NCBI GenBank assembly: GCA_036524855.1
Contig: DATDBL010000061.1
Coordinates: 1-16,367, forward strand
Direction of reading: 5' to 3'
Source of the DNA: Aldersonia sp036524855
Lineage (GTDB): Bacteria; Actinomycetota; Actinomycetes; Mycobacteriales; Mycobacteriaceae
DNA: 16,367 nucleotides
Position numbers and translations under genes: made by a program. Within the stretch, counting starts at the first letter, position 1. Each line of letters opens with the position of its first letter. Of this stretch, positions 6,868 to 14,187 are shown one piece after another. The notes under the pieces are model-generated. The model did not search any database. It was not told the DNA's origin and saw nothing but the letters and a program-made list of their open reading frames with translations.

Positions 6868-9809
6868 GGATGCACCGGCTCGAGGTGACGGCGTTCGGGC
6901 CGTTCGCGGCCACCGAGACCGTCGACTTCGACGCACTCGGCGCGGACGGGCTGTTCCTGCTGCACGGCCAGACCGGGGCGGGGAAGTCGAGCGTTCTCGA
7001 CGCGGTCGCGTTCGCGCTGTTCGGGGTGCTGCCAGGGGCGCGGCGCGGCACGAAGCGGATTCGCTCCGACCATGCCGAACCGCCCGTCGTGCCGCGCGTG
7101 ACGCTGGACGCGACGATCGCCGGGCGCCGGTTTCGGCTCGCCCGCTCGCCGGAGTTCAGCCGCCCCAAGCGATCCGGGCAGGGCGTGCGCACCGTCCACG
7201 CCAGCGCCACCCTGACCTGGCAAGACGGGTCCGGGGTGCACCTGTCCCGGATGCCCGACATCCGCGCCGAGGTGCACCGCTTGCTCGGGATGACCGCGGA
7301 TCAGTTCTTCCAGGTCGTGCTGCTGCCGCAGGGCGAATTCGCCACGTTCCTGCGGGCGAGCAACGAGGACCGAGAGCGTCTGTTGGAGCAGTTGTTCGAC
7401 GCCGCCCGCTTCGGCACGGCCGAGGCGTGGCTCGCCGAACGGCGCCGCACGAGCGCCGCCGCGCTCGAGGAGCGACGAGTTCACGTCGACCGACTGCTCG
7501 CGCAGATCCGCGTGGTGGTCGGATCCGACGAGCCCGCCGCGTCCTGCGCTGACGACGAGGCCGGTTGGGCGCGGGAACATCTCGCGACGGCGCGCACTGC
7601 TGCCGAGCAGGCGCGCACCGACCTCGAGCGCCGCGCTGCCGCCGCCCGCGCCGCTGCCGCGGCGCTGGACGCCGCCCGCATTCTCGACGAGCGCCGCCGC
7701 CAGTGGCAGACCGCGCGACAGCATCTCGCCGCGCTCGCCGAGACCGCGGACGAGCGCGCCGAACTCGCCGCGGATCTGGCTCGAGCGCGACACGCGGAGC
7801 AGGTGCTGCCCGCCGTCGAGGCCGCCGCCGGCGCCGCCGAGGACGCCGCGCAGGCCGCGACCGCTGTCGACGAGTGTGCGGCGACCTTGGCGCAGCTGGA
7901 CCCGGCCGCCGACGTCACCGATCTCGAAGGCGCCGCGCGGACCTGGTCCGCGGAATACGGCCGCCTCGACGAACTCGCCGGCGCCGAGGCCGAAGCGGAT
8001 CGACTCGACGTCGAACTGGACCGCACGCGCGACGAGCGTGCCGATGTCGCCGCCGGACTCGCGAACGCTCGGCAGGAACGCGCCGGAATTCCAGCCCTGC
8101 TCGCCGACACCGAGCAAGCCCTGCAGGTCGCCCGGGACGCCGCAGCGCGGATTCCGGCGCTCGAAGAGCGGGTTGCGCGGGCGCGCCGGGCCGCGCAAGC
8201 CGCAGCCGAACTGGTCACGCTACGGGGCGATCTCGCCGACGCATGCGCCGCGTTCGAGGTGGCCCGCGCGCGGCACAACGACGCCCGCGCCCGCGTGCTC
8301 GACCTGCGCGAGCGGCGCCTTGCCGGGATGGCGGCCGAACTCGCCGCACAACTGCGACCCGACGAACCCTGTCCGGTCTGCGGTGCGCGCGACCACCCGG
8401 CGCCGCGACAACCGATCGACGGCTCCATCACCCCGGCCGCAGAACGCAACGCCGCGCGGGCCGAACAGCATGCCGTGCAGGAATGCGACGGTGCGGCGGA
8501 AGAGGTCACCCGCCTCGACCGGGAGGTCGCCGCCCGGGCCGTTCTCGAGGTCGACGGCGACGCCGCCGAACTGCTCGCCGAGACCATCGACCACCTCGCG
8601 GCCGCGCGGGCGGTCGCCGCCGGCACCGACACCCACGCCGAGCAGCTGCGCGCCGCCCGCGCGAGCGCCGAGCGCCTCGACGGCCGGATCGCCGACCTCG
8701 CCCGCGCAGTGGCCGCCCGCGACGAACGCCTCGCCGCCACCGAGCGACGCTGCGCGGACCTGCGGTCCCGCATCGCCTCCGCGCTCGGCGGGACTGTGAC
8801 GGTGCGCGAACGACGCGCCCACTGCGCGGCCGTGATCGACGCCGTCGCCGCGGTGCGGGAGGCTCGCGCCGTCGCGCGCACCGACACGGCCACCGCGACC
8901 GCAAATGCCCGCACCGCCGAGCACGCACTGCGCGGCGCCGGGTTCGAGTCCGCCGACGCCGCGCGGGCGGCGCAGTGGCCGGCACGCCGGCGCGAGCGCG
9001 TCGCGGCGCAACTCGCGGCCGGCGACGAGACGCGTGCCCGCGCCGAGGCAGTCGCGGCCACACCGGAACTCGCCGAGGCGGGTGCATCGGAGCCGGTGAA
9101 CCTCGACGCCCTCGCCGCTCGGCACGAGGAGGCGACCGCCGCGCATCGCACCGCCAGCACCGCCAACGCCACGGGGAGTGGGCGCCTCACCCAGCTCGAA
9201 CAGCTCACCGCGCTGCTGTGCACGGAACTCGACACGGTCACCTCGCGTGCCGCCCGGCACGCCGAACTCGCCACGGTCGCCGACCTTGTAGCCGGCCGTG
9301 GCGCGAACAACCGGCGGATGTCGTTGCGTTCCTACGTGCTCGCGGCCCGGCTCGAGGAGGTGGCGGAGGCGGCGTCGGCGCGGCTGCGCCGGATGTCGGG
9401 TGGCCGCTACGAGTTCGTGCACACCGACGAGGCGGGCACGCACGGTCGCCGCGGCGGCCTCGGCCTCGACATCCGCGACGACTACACCGGCGCGATCCGG
9501 CCCGCCCAGACGCTGTCGGGTGGCGAGACTTTCCTGGCCTCGCTCGCGCTCGCGCTCGGGCTCGCGGACACGGTCGCGGCCGAGAGCGGCGGGCGACTGC
9601 TCGACACGATCTTCGTCGACGAGGGGTTCGACACCCTCGACGACGAGGCGCTGGACTCGGTGCTCGGCGTCCTCGACGAACTCCGCGCGGGTGGACGGGT
9701 GGTCGGCCTGGTCAGCCACGTCGACGAACTGCGGCAGCGGATCCCGAGCCGGCTGCACGTCATTCGCGGTCGGGCGGGCTCTCGGCTCCAGGCTCGGATC
9801 GCGGGGTAG
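6864..9809 (+). CDS. sbcC: Exonuclease SbcCD subunit C (Rad50-type SMC ATPase)
   Basis: SbcC is the ATPase partner of SbcD. ATP-dependent closure of its head domains opens hairpin or blocked ends for the nuclease. The 981-residue product has Walker A GQTGAGKSS (residues 35-43), the Q-loop region VVLLPQGEFATFLRA, and a long Ala/Arg/Glu-rich coiled coil broken at mid-protein by the zinc hook CPVC (503-506). The second coil is followed by the ABC signature LSGGETFLASLALALGLAD (from 884) and Walker B LLDTIFVDEGFDTLD with Asp919-Glu920. The GTG at 6864 is chosen over ATG 6870 because VRMHRLEVTAFGPF matches the family N-terminus, it overlaps the sbcD stop, and GGGAGG (6851-6856) lies 7 bases upstream. 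The last 50 bp overlap the 3' end of the opposing permease gene. Identification is secure. Confidence 0.96.
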   Translation: MRMHRLEVTAFGPFAATETVDFDALGADGLFLLHGQTGAGKSSVLDAVAFALFGVLPGARRGTKRIRSDHAEPPVVPRVTLDATIAGRRFRLARSPEFSRPKRSGQGVRTVHASATLTWQDGSGVHLSRMPDIRAEVHRLLGMTADQFFQVVLLPQGEFATFLRASNEDRERLLEQLFDAARFGTAEAWLAERRRTSAAALEERRVHVDRLLAQIRVVVGSDEPAASCADDEAGWAREHLATARTAAEQARTDLERRAAAARAAAAALDAARILDERRRQWQTARQHLAALAETADERAELAADLARARHAEQVLPAVEAAAGAAEDAAQAATAVDECAATLAQLDPAADVTDLEGAARTWSAEYGRLDELAGAEAEADRLDVELDRTRDERADVAAGLANARQERAGIPALLADTEQALQVARDAAARIPALEERVARARRAAQAAAELVTLRGDLADACAAFEVARARHNDARARVLDLRERRLAGMAAELAAQLRPDEPCPVCGARDHPAPRQPIDGSITPAAERNAARAEQHAVQECDGAAEEVTRLDREVAARAVLEVDGDAAELLAETIDHLAAARAVAAGTDTHAEQLRAARASAERLDGRIADLARAVAARDERLAATERRCADLRSRIASALGGTVTVRERRAHCAAVIDAVAAVREARAVARTDTATATANARTAEHALRGAGFESADAARAAQWPARRRERVAAQLAAGDETRARAEAVAATPELAEAGASEPVNLDALAARHEEATAAHRTASTANATGSGRLTQLEQLTALLCTELDTVTSRAARHAELATVADLVAGRGANNRRMSLRSYVLAARLEEVAEAASARLRRMSGGRYEFVHTDEAGTHGRRGGLGLDIRDDYTGAIRPAQTLSGGETFLASLALALGLADTVAAESGGRLLDTIFVDEGFDTLDDEALDSVLGVLDELRAGGRVVGLVSHVDELRQRIPSRLHVIRGRAGSRLQARIAG

Positions 9810-10938
9810 CGGGGGTGGCGTCCACGGTGGTTCCGGTCGGCTCCGCGGTCGCGGCGTCGAGTTGCTCGCCGATGTAGCGCACCAGCACCGCCGCGACCGC
9901 CGCGACCGGCACCGCGAGGAAGGCGCCGGGGATGCCGTACAGCGATGCGCCGGCAGTGACGGCGAGCAGCACGACCACCGCGTGCAGCTTCATGCTGCGG
10001 CTCTGCAGCAGCGGTTGCAGCAGGTTCCCCTCGACCTGCTGCACCGCGATGATGATCGCGAGCACGATCAGCGCGGTCGTCAGACCGTTCGCCACCAGTG
10101 CGACCAACACCGCCAACGCCCCGGCGACGAAGGCACCGACGATCGGGATGAAACCGCCGAAGAACGTCAGCACCGCCAGAACCAGCGCGAGCGGCACCCC
10201 GAGAATCACGAGGCCGAGCCCGATGAAGAACGCATCGATGAAGCTCACGAGCGCCTGGGTGCGGATGAACCCGCCGAGGGTGTCCCAAGACCGCAGCAGC
10301 ACCGCCTCGACGTGCCGCCCGCCGTGGGTGCCGATCACCGAGTGCAGCCAGGGGATGAACCGGCGGCCGTCCTTGAGGAAGAAGAACGTCAGCACGAGCA
10401 CCAGGAACAGGGCCACGACCATCGACCCGGCGGTCGTGACACCGGTGAACACGCCCGACGCGATCCGGGTGGCGCTGGACTGCAGCTTCTCCACGATCGC
10501 CGCCACCGCCGAGGACATCTGTTCGTCGGCGACGTTCAGTGGCGGCCCGCGCAGCCACTCGCGGACCTTGTTCACGCCCTCGGTTGTGCGGTTGGCGAGG
10601 TCGGGGGCCTGATCGACCACCGACGGGACGATCACCGCGATCACCGCGGCGAGGAAGGCGACGAAGCCCACGATCGTGATCGATGTGGCCGCGGCGGGTT
10701 TGAGGCCCCACGTCATCAGCATGCGGGTCGGCGGCCACAGCACCGTGCTGACCACGATCGCAAGCAGCAACGGCATCGCGATCACCCAGAACTTCGCGAG
10801 CACGTAATCGATCACCCACCATCCGGCGGCGATCGCGACCAGGCACAGCGACCACTTCGCGAGCCACATGGCGCCCCGGCCGATCAGTGCGCCGCGGTCC
10901 GGGCGAGCCGGGTCGTCAGATCCAACGGTGTCCGTCAC
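9760..10938 (-). CDS. AI-2E family transporter (PerM/TqsA-type permease)
   Basis: This 392-residue polytopic membrane protein has the AI-2E transporter layout. Paired N-terminal helices cover about residues 28-70 and a third about 80-108. A soluble segment with DLANRTTEGVNKVREWL follows. The second membrane half contains FFFLKDGRRFIPWL, GGFIRTQALVSFIDAFFIGLGL, read as two adjacent motifs, FFGGFIPIVGAFVAG and QQVEGNLLQPLLQSRS, all typical of the family. Members export small molecules or act in sodium/proton antiport, and the substrate here is unknown. The GTG start at 10936-10938 has a GAGAG-like ribosome site 7 bases upstream and lies 12 bp after the ogt stop, so it is probably the third gene of the ada-alkA/ogt operon. 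Its 3' end overlaps sbcC tail-to-tail by 50 bp. The family call is strong and the role is unknown. Confidence 0.9.
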   Translation of the reverse strand: MTDTVGSDDPARPDRGALIGRGAMWLAKWSLCLVAIAAGWWVIDYVLAKFWVIAMPLLLAIVVSTVLWPPTRMLMTWGLKPAAATSITIVGFVAFLAAVIAVIVPSVVDQAPDLANRTTEGVNKVREWLRGPPLNVADEQMSSAVAAIVEKLQSSATRIASGVFTGVTTAGSMVVALFLVLVLTFFFLKDGRRFIPWLHSVIGTHGGRHVEAVLLRSWDTLGGFIRTQALVSFIDAFFIGLGLVILGVPLALVLAVLTFFGGFIPIVGAFVAGALAVLVALVANGLTTALIVLAIIIAVQQVEGNLLQPLLQSRSMKLHAVVVLLAVTAGASLYGIPGAFLAVPVAAVAAVLVRYIGEQLDAATAEPTGTTVDATPATPRSEPGAESPPDRE

Positions 10939-10950
10939 GGCCCAACTCTC

Positions 10951-11454
10951 TCATCGTTCGTGTGCGAGCAGCCAATCCTTGACGTCGACACCCCATCGGA
11001 ACCCACCCAAACCCCCGCCGACGCGGACAACGCGGTGGCAGGGTACGAACAGCGCGGCGGCGTTGCGGCCGCACGCGTTCGCCGCCGCCCGCACCGCGGC
11101 GGGACGGCCGGCGCGCGCCGCGAACTCGCGATACGTCACCGGTGCACCGGCCGGTACCGCCCGCAGGATCCGCCACGCATGCTCGATGAACTCCCCCGAC
11201 CGCTGCCGCACCCGGATCGTGTCGATCGCGGAAGTCTCGCCGCGGTGGTACGCGATAACGGCGTCGGTCACCGCGCCCAACTCGCGTCGCGGCCGCACCT
11301 CGACCGGGCGCAGCGCGGGATGGATCACCGGCAGGAGGTGCCCCAGGTCCGCGGTCCACCCCGCCGCCAGCACCGCGTCGTCGTGGTCGTGGTCGACGAC
11401 GGTCGTGAACGGCCCGATCGGTGTCGCGACCGTCGCGTACGCGGCGGGCCTCAT
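10951..11454 (-). CDS. ogt: Methylated-DNA--[protein]-cysteine S-methyltransferase
   Basis: Ogt removes methyl or alkyl groups from O6-alkylguanine by irreversible transfer to its own cysteine. The 167-residue product has a divergent N-terminal ribonuclease-H-like domain and the conserved C-terminal active domain. This includes PVTYREFAARAGRPAAVRAA (recognition helix with the Arg finger), the Asn hinge in NACGRN and the active-site motif FVPCHRVV (Cys139). It ends with GGGLGGFRWGVDVKDWLLAHE, in which the G-G-K-LL-E positions are kept. The ATG at 11452-11454 overlaps the stop of ada-alkA (ATGA), so the two repair proteins are translationally coupled, as in the alkA-ogt pair Rv1317c-Rv1316c of M. 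tuberculosis. Inducible control by the Ada part of the upstream gene is expected. Identification is secure. Confidence 0.95.
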   Translation of the reverse strand: MRPAAYATVATPIGPFTTVVDHDHDDAVLAAGWTADLGHLLPVIHPALRPVEVRPRRELGAVTDAVIAYHRGETSAIDTIRVRQRSGEFIEHAWRILRAVPAGAPVTYREFAARAGRPAAVRAAANACGRNAAALFVPCHRVVRVGGGLGGFRWGVDVKDWLLAHER

Positions 11455-12962
11455 CCGCGCGCCTGGATCGCCGTGCGCCACAGATGCATGGTCGCGTACG
11501 AGCGCCACGGCGCCCACACCCGGGTGTCGGCGAGGTCGCGGCGGAGCAGCGCGGCCCCGGCCCGCACCACGAGGTCGGTGTCGAGCAGCGTGTCCGGGTC
11601 GGCGAGCATCCGCATGGCGACGTAGTCCGCGGTCCACGGTCCGACGCCGCGGAGGGCGAGCAGGTCGCTGCGCAGGTCCGCGCGGTCGCGCCCCGCATGC
11701 AGCACCAGGGTCCCGTCGGCGATCGCCCGCGCGGCGCCGACGATCGCCGCCACCCGGCGCCGCGGCCCACGTAGCACGTCGGCGCCGTGCTCGGCGATCG
11801 CCGCGGCGTCGGGGAACGCCCGCAGCCCGCCGAGTTGTGCGCTCAGCGCGGTGACATTCGCGCTCAGCGCCGTGACATTCGCGCCCAGCGCGGTGACATT
11901 CGCGCCCAGCGCGGCGACCAGCGTGGCCGTGTGCGTCACGGCCGCCGCGACCGAGACCTGCTGGCCGATCATCGTGCGGATCAACAACTCCGTGCCGTCC
12001 ACGCAGCCGGGCACCCGAATCCCGGGGGCGGCCGCCACCGCGGATGCCAGCGCCGGGTCGCACGCCAGTGCGTCGTCGACGGCCTGCGGGTCGGCGTCGA
12101 GGTCGAGCAGGTGGCGCACCAGCGCGACCGCGGCGGCGAGGTCACGCAGGTCGGCGAGCGAGAGGTCGGTGCGCACGTGGCCGTCGCACAGTTCCACCGC
12201 GACCGTGCCCGGCCCGTGCGGCAACGGCAGCACCCGGCGGAACACGCCGTCGGCGTGGTGCTCGAGGCCGGGAACCGCGTGCGCGGTCAGAAACCAGGCC
12301 AGCCACGCGCGGTTCAGCGGCGCGCGATACGGCAACCGCAGCACGATCGCGCCCGGGGTCGTCGCCGTGGGTACCGATCCGCGCACGCGCAGCGCCGAGG
12401 GGGTCGTCGCGAACACCTCGCGGATGGTGTCGTTGAACTGCCGGATGCTCGTGAACCCCGCGGCGAAGGCGACGTCCGCGAACGGCATGGCCGTCGTCTG
12501 GATCAGCACCCGCGCGAGTTGCGCACGATGCGCGCGGGCGAGGGCGAGTGGGCCGGCGCCGAGTTCGGCGGTGAGCACCCGGTTCAGCTGCCGCGGCGAG
12601 TACCCGACCGCGGCGGCGAGACCCGCCACCCCGTCGCGTTCGACCGCACCGGCCGTGATCAGTCGCATCGTCCGCGCCGCGACGTCGGAGCGCACGTTCC
12701 AGGCGGGCGACCCCGGTGCCGCGTCCGGCAGGCAGCGGCGGCACGCGCGAAAGCCGGCCCGGTGCGCGGCCGCTGCGGTCGGCAGGAACGTCACGTTCGC
12801 CGGTTTGGGCGTGCGCGCCGGACAGGACGGGCGGCAGTAGATTCCGGTGCTGCGCACCGCGGTGACGAACTGGCCGTCGAAACGCGGGTCCCGGGCCGAC
12901 ACCGCGCGGTAGCAGGTGTCGAAGTCGAGTCCGACGCTCCTCGGCGCACAGATGGTCACCAC
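11451..12962 (-). CDS. alkA: Ada-AlkA fusion: methyl-phosphotriester sensor, AraC regulator and 3-methyladenine glycosylase
   Basis: This 503-residue fusion senses and repairs alkylation damage. Residues about 12-85 are the Ada N-terminal zinc domain, with ligands Cys43 and Cys47 (GIYCRPSC) and Cys74 and Cys77 (GFRACRRC). The first cysteine is the expected methyl acceptor that switches the protein into an activator. Residues about 94-195 form an AraC-type double helix-turn-helix (AGLAAAVGYSPRQLNRVL; DVAFAAGFTSIRQFNDTI). From about 200 comes the AlkA glycosylase: MIGQQVSVAAAV, the hairpin LRGVGPWTADYVAMR and catalytic Asp463 in LLDTDLVV. Between these lies a heptad-like insert (residues 348-375) encoded by a tandem repeat. 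The start is GTG at 12960-12962 or the adjacent GTG 3 bp downstream. It overlaps ogt by 4 bp. The promoter region has three GAATCGGACA repeats, likely its own operator. Confidence 0.94.
   Translation of the reverse strand: MVTICAPRSVGLDFDTCYRAVSARDPRFDGQFVTAVRSTGIYCRPSCPARTPKPANVTFLPTAAAAHRAGFRACRRCLPDAAPGSPAWNVRSDVAARTMRLITAGAVERDGVAGLAAAVGYSPRQLNRVLTAELGAGPLALARAHRAQLARVLIQTTAMPFADVAFAAGFTSIRQFNDTIREVFATTPSALRVRGSVPTATTPGAIVLRLPYRAPLNRAWLAWFLTAHAVPGLEHHADGVFRRVLPLPHGPGTVAVELCDGHVRTDLSLADLRDLAAAVALVRHLLDLDADPQAVDDALACDPALASAVAAAPGIRVPGCVDGTELLIRTMIGQQVSVAAAVTHTATLVAALGANVTALGANVTALSANVTALSAQLGGLRAFPDAAAIAEHGADVLRGPRRRVAAIVGAARAIADGTLVLHAGRDRADLRSDLLALRGVGPWTADYVAMRMLADPDTLLDTDLVVRAGAALLRRDLADTRVWAPWRSYATMHLWRTAIQARG
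11839..11922 (-). repeat. 21-bp in-frame tandem repeat inside ada-alkA
   Basis: Four consecutive 21-bp units lie at 11839-11859, 11860-11880, 11881-11901 and 11902-11922. On the plus strand each begins GCGCYCAGCGC and ends GTGACATTC. The first three differ by only one or two bases and the fourth is diverged in its second half. On the coding strand they read LVAALGA, NVTALGA, NVTALSA, NVTALSA (residues 348-375). V and L recur with heptad spacing, so the insert could extend an amphipathic helix. The location is just after the MIGQQVS helix of the glycosylase domain, where relatives normally have a short variable loop. Confidence 0.9.
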
Positions 12963-12999
12963 TCGACTGTGCCAACTCGGGCGTGAATCTGGCTAGCGG

Positions 13000-13042
13000 G
13001 AATCGGACAACACCATGAATCGGACAGCACGAGAATCGGACA
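13000..13042. promoter_or_regulatory. Three GAATCGGACA direct repeats between ada-alkA and a divergent membrane gene
   Basis: Perfect 10-bp copies lie at 13000-13009, 13017-13026 and 13033-13042, spaced 17 and 16 bp. A weaker partial copy (GAATCTGGC) is at 12985-12993. The copies read AAT-CGGACA-RC, with the middle one AAT-CGGACA-GCAC. This resembles the Ada recognition pattern AAT-N6-GCAA known from E. coli. Since the adjacent gene encodes an Ada-type AraC regulator, an autoregulatory operator serving both directions is the likeliest reading. The spacings are not quite 10.5-bp multiples. The binding protein is inferred and untested. Confidence 0.55.
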
Positions 13043-13050
13043 GCGATAAT
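13021..13050 (+). promoter_or_regulatory. Candidate promoter of the unknown membrane gene
   Basis: CGGACA (13021-13026, four of six bases of TTGACA), an 18-bp spacer and GATAAT (13045-13050, five of six of TATAAT) are followed after 6 bases by ATG 13057. The arrangement again implies leaderless transcription. The -35 lies inside the second GAATCGGACA repeat and the third repeat fills most of the spacer, so a protein bound there would directly affect initiation. Confidence 0.45.
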
Positions 13051-13056
13051 GACCGG

Positions 13057-14160
13057 ATGGACACCCAGGATCCGCCGCTGCCGCGGGTGCGACGCGGGCC
13101 GTTGACCCGCAACGCGGTCGGCGGGACCTCGGCCGAGGCGTTCATGATCATCGCGATCGCGACGATCCTGATCACCCGCGGCTATCTGCATGTCACCGGC
13201 TACCCACAGGTGGGCGGGGGCACCCTGCACATCGCGCATGCGCTGTGGGGCGGGGCGTTCATGATGCTGGCGCTGCTGTTCGGCTGGGGGTTGCTCGGCA
13301 TCGGGGCACGGATGTTCTGTGTCGTGCTCGGCGGCATCGGATTCGGGTTGTTCCTCGACGAGGTGGGGAAGTTCGTCACCAAGGACAACGACTACTTCTA
13401 CGGTCCCTCCGCGGAGATCATGTACGTGCTCGTCGTCGTGCTGCTCGTGGGCGGCCGCGTCTTCCGCGACCTTCGCCCGCTCAGCGCCCACGAGGCGATC
13501 GCCTCGGCCGCGGGGATCGCCGCCGACGGCGTCGCGCGCGGATTGCCGCGGCACCGGCGCGAACTGGGTCTGCGCCTGGTCGAACGGGCCCGCGCGGGCG
13601 GGATCGACGCCGGCACGGTTGCCGCGGTCGAGGAGTTGCTGCTCGGCGCAGGACCGGCGTCGGAGCGACTGCATCTGCTGGGCAGACGGCTGCCGCGGCT
13701 GATTCCGAACTTCTTCCGCAGCCCGCGCTGGGTGCTCGTCGTCGGTTGGCTGATGGTCGCGGCGTCGTTCCTCGGGCTGGCGTTCGGCGCGCTGGGGGTG
13801 GCGTTCGGCGGCATCTTCTACTCCGACGACAAGGTCACCTTCGAGCTCGAGGGCCTCAACGTCGCCTCGGTGATTCTGTTGATCAGCGCCGCCCTGACTT
13901 TCGCGCTGGCTGCGCCCGCGATGGTCGCCTACCACCGCACCGAGAAGATCTGGCCGCTGCGCTGGCTCCGCTACGCCGCACTGATCTTCACCATGCTCAA
14001 CGCCCTCGTCGACTTCGCCACCGAAGGTTTCGCCGCGCTGATGAACCTGTCCATCGGCCTGTTCACGCTCGCGATCCTGTCCTACCAACTCGACCGGCGG
14101 GCCCGGGCCGGCGCACCGCAGGCCGAGCAACTCGCCGAGGCCGCCGACCCGGTGCGCTGA
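13057..14160 (+). CDS. Uncharacterised polytopic membrane protein
   Basis: I do not recognise a named family. The 367-residue product has about eight membrane helices: residues 27-46, 57-76, 83-102, 118-137, 225-250, 267-292, 303-322 and 326-344. A roughly 80-residue helical, Arg/Ala/Glu-rich soluble segment (140-215) lies between the two halves. Polar residues cluster at the membrane, namely His58 and His61 in LHIAHALWGG and Asp101, Glu102, Lys105 and Asp112 in FLDEVGKFVTKDNDYF. In the second half there are Asp319 and Glu323. Such buried charges suggest a transport or metal-dependent function, but this is inference. The start at 13057 is preferred to ATG 13015 because a -10-like GATAAT lies 6 bases upstream and the repeats then stay outside the coding region. 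It is divergent from ada-alkA and shares its putative operator. The coding call is strong and the function is unknown. Confidence 0.85.
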   Translation: MDTQDPPLPRVRRGPLTRNAVGGTSAEAFMIIAIATILITRGYLHVTGYPQVGGGTLHIAHALWGGAFMMLALLFGWGLLGIGARMFCVVLGGIGFGLFLDEVGKFVTKDNDYFYGPSAEIMYVLVVVLLVGGRVFRDLRPLSAHEAIASAAGIAADGVARGLPRHRRELGLRLVERARAGGIDAGTVAAVEELLLGAGPASERLHLLGRRLPRLIPNFFRSPRWVLVVGWLMVAASFLGLAFGALGVAFGGIFYSDDKVTFELEGLNVASVILLISAALTFALAAPAMVAYHRTEKIWPLRWLRYAALIFTMLNALVDFATEGFAALMNLSIGLFTLAILSYQLDRRARAGAPQAEQLAEAADPVR

Positions 14161-14187
14161 CTCAGCGGGCGCGGGCGCCGCCCCGGC

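Noticed and set aside
8630..8890. ACCGACAC sequences in sbcC resembling reverse PafBC motifs
   Set aside because: They lie inside a coding coiled-coil region rich in Thr-Asp codons, have no associated -10 and no gene in the right direction.
7481..9310. 609-codon Ser/Ala/Arg-rich open frame antisense to sbcC
   Set aside because: The composition is the typical antisense translation of GC-rich coding sequence, with no recognisable domain. sbcC is certain on the other strand.
11839..11922. The repeat array as a CRISPR
   Set aside because: The units are directly abutting 21-mers with no spacers and stay in frame in a gene.
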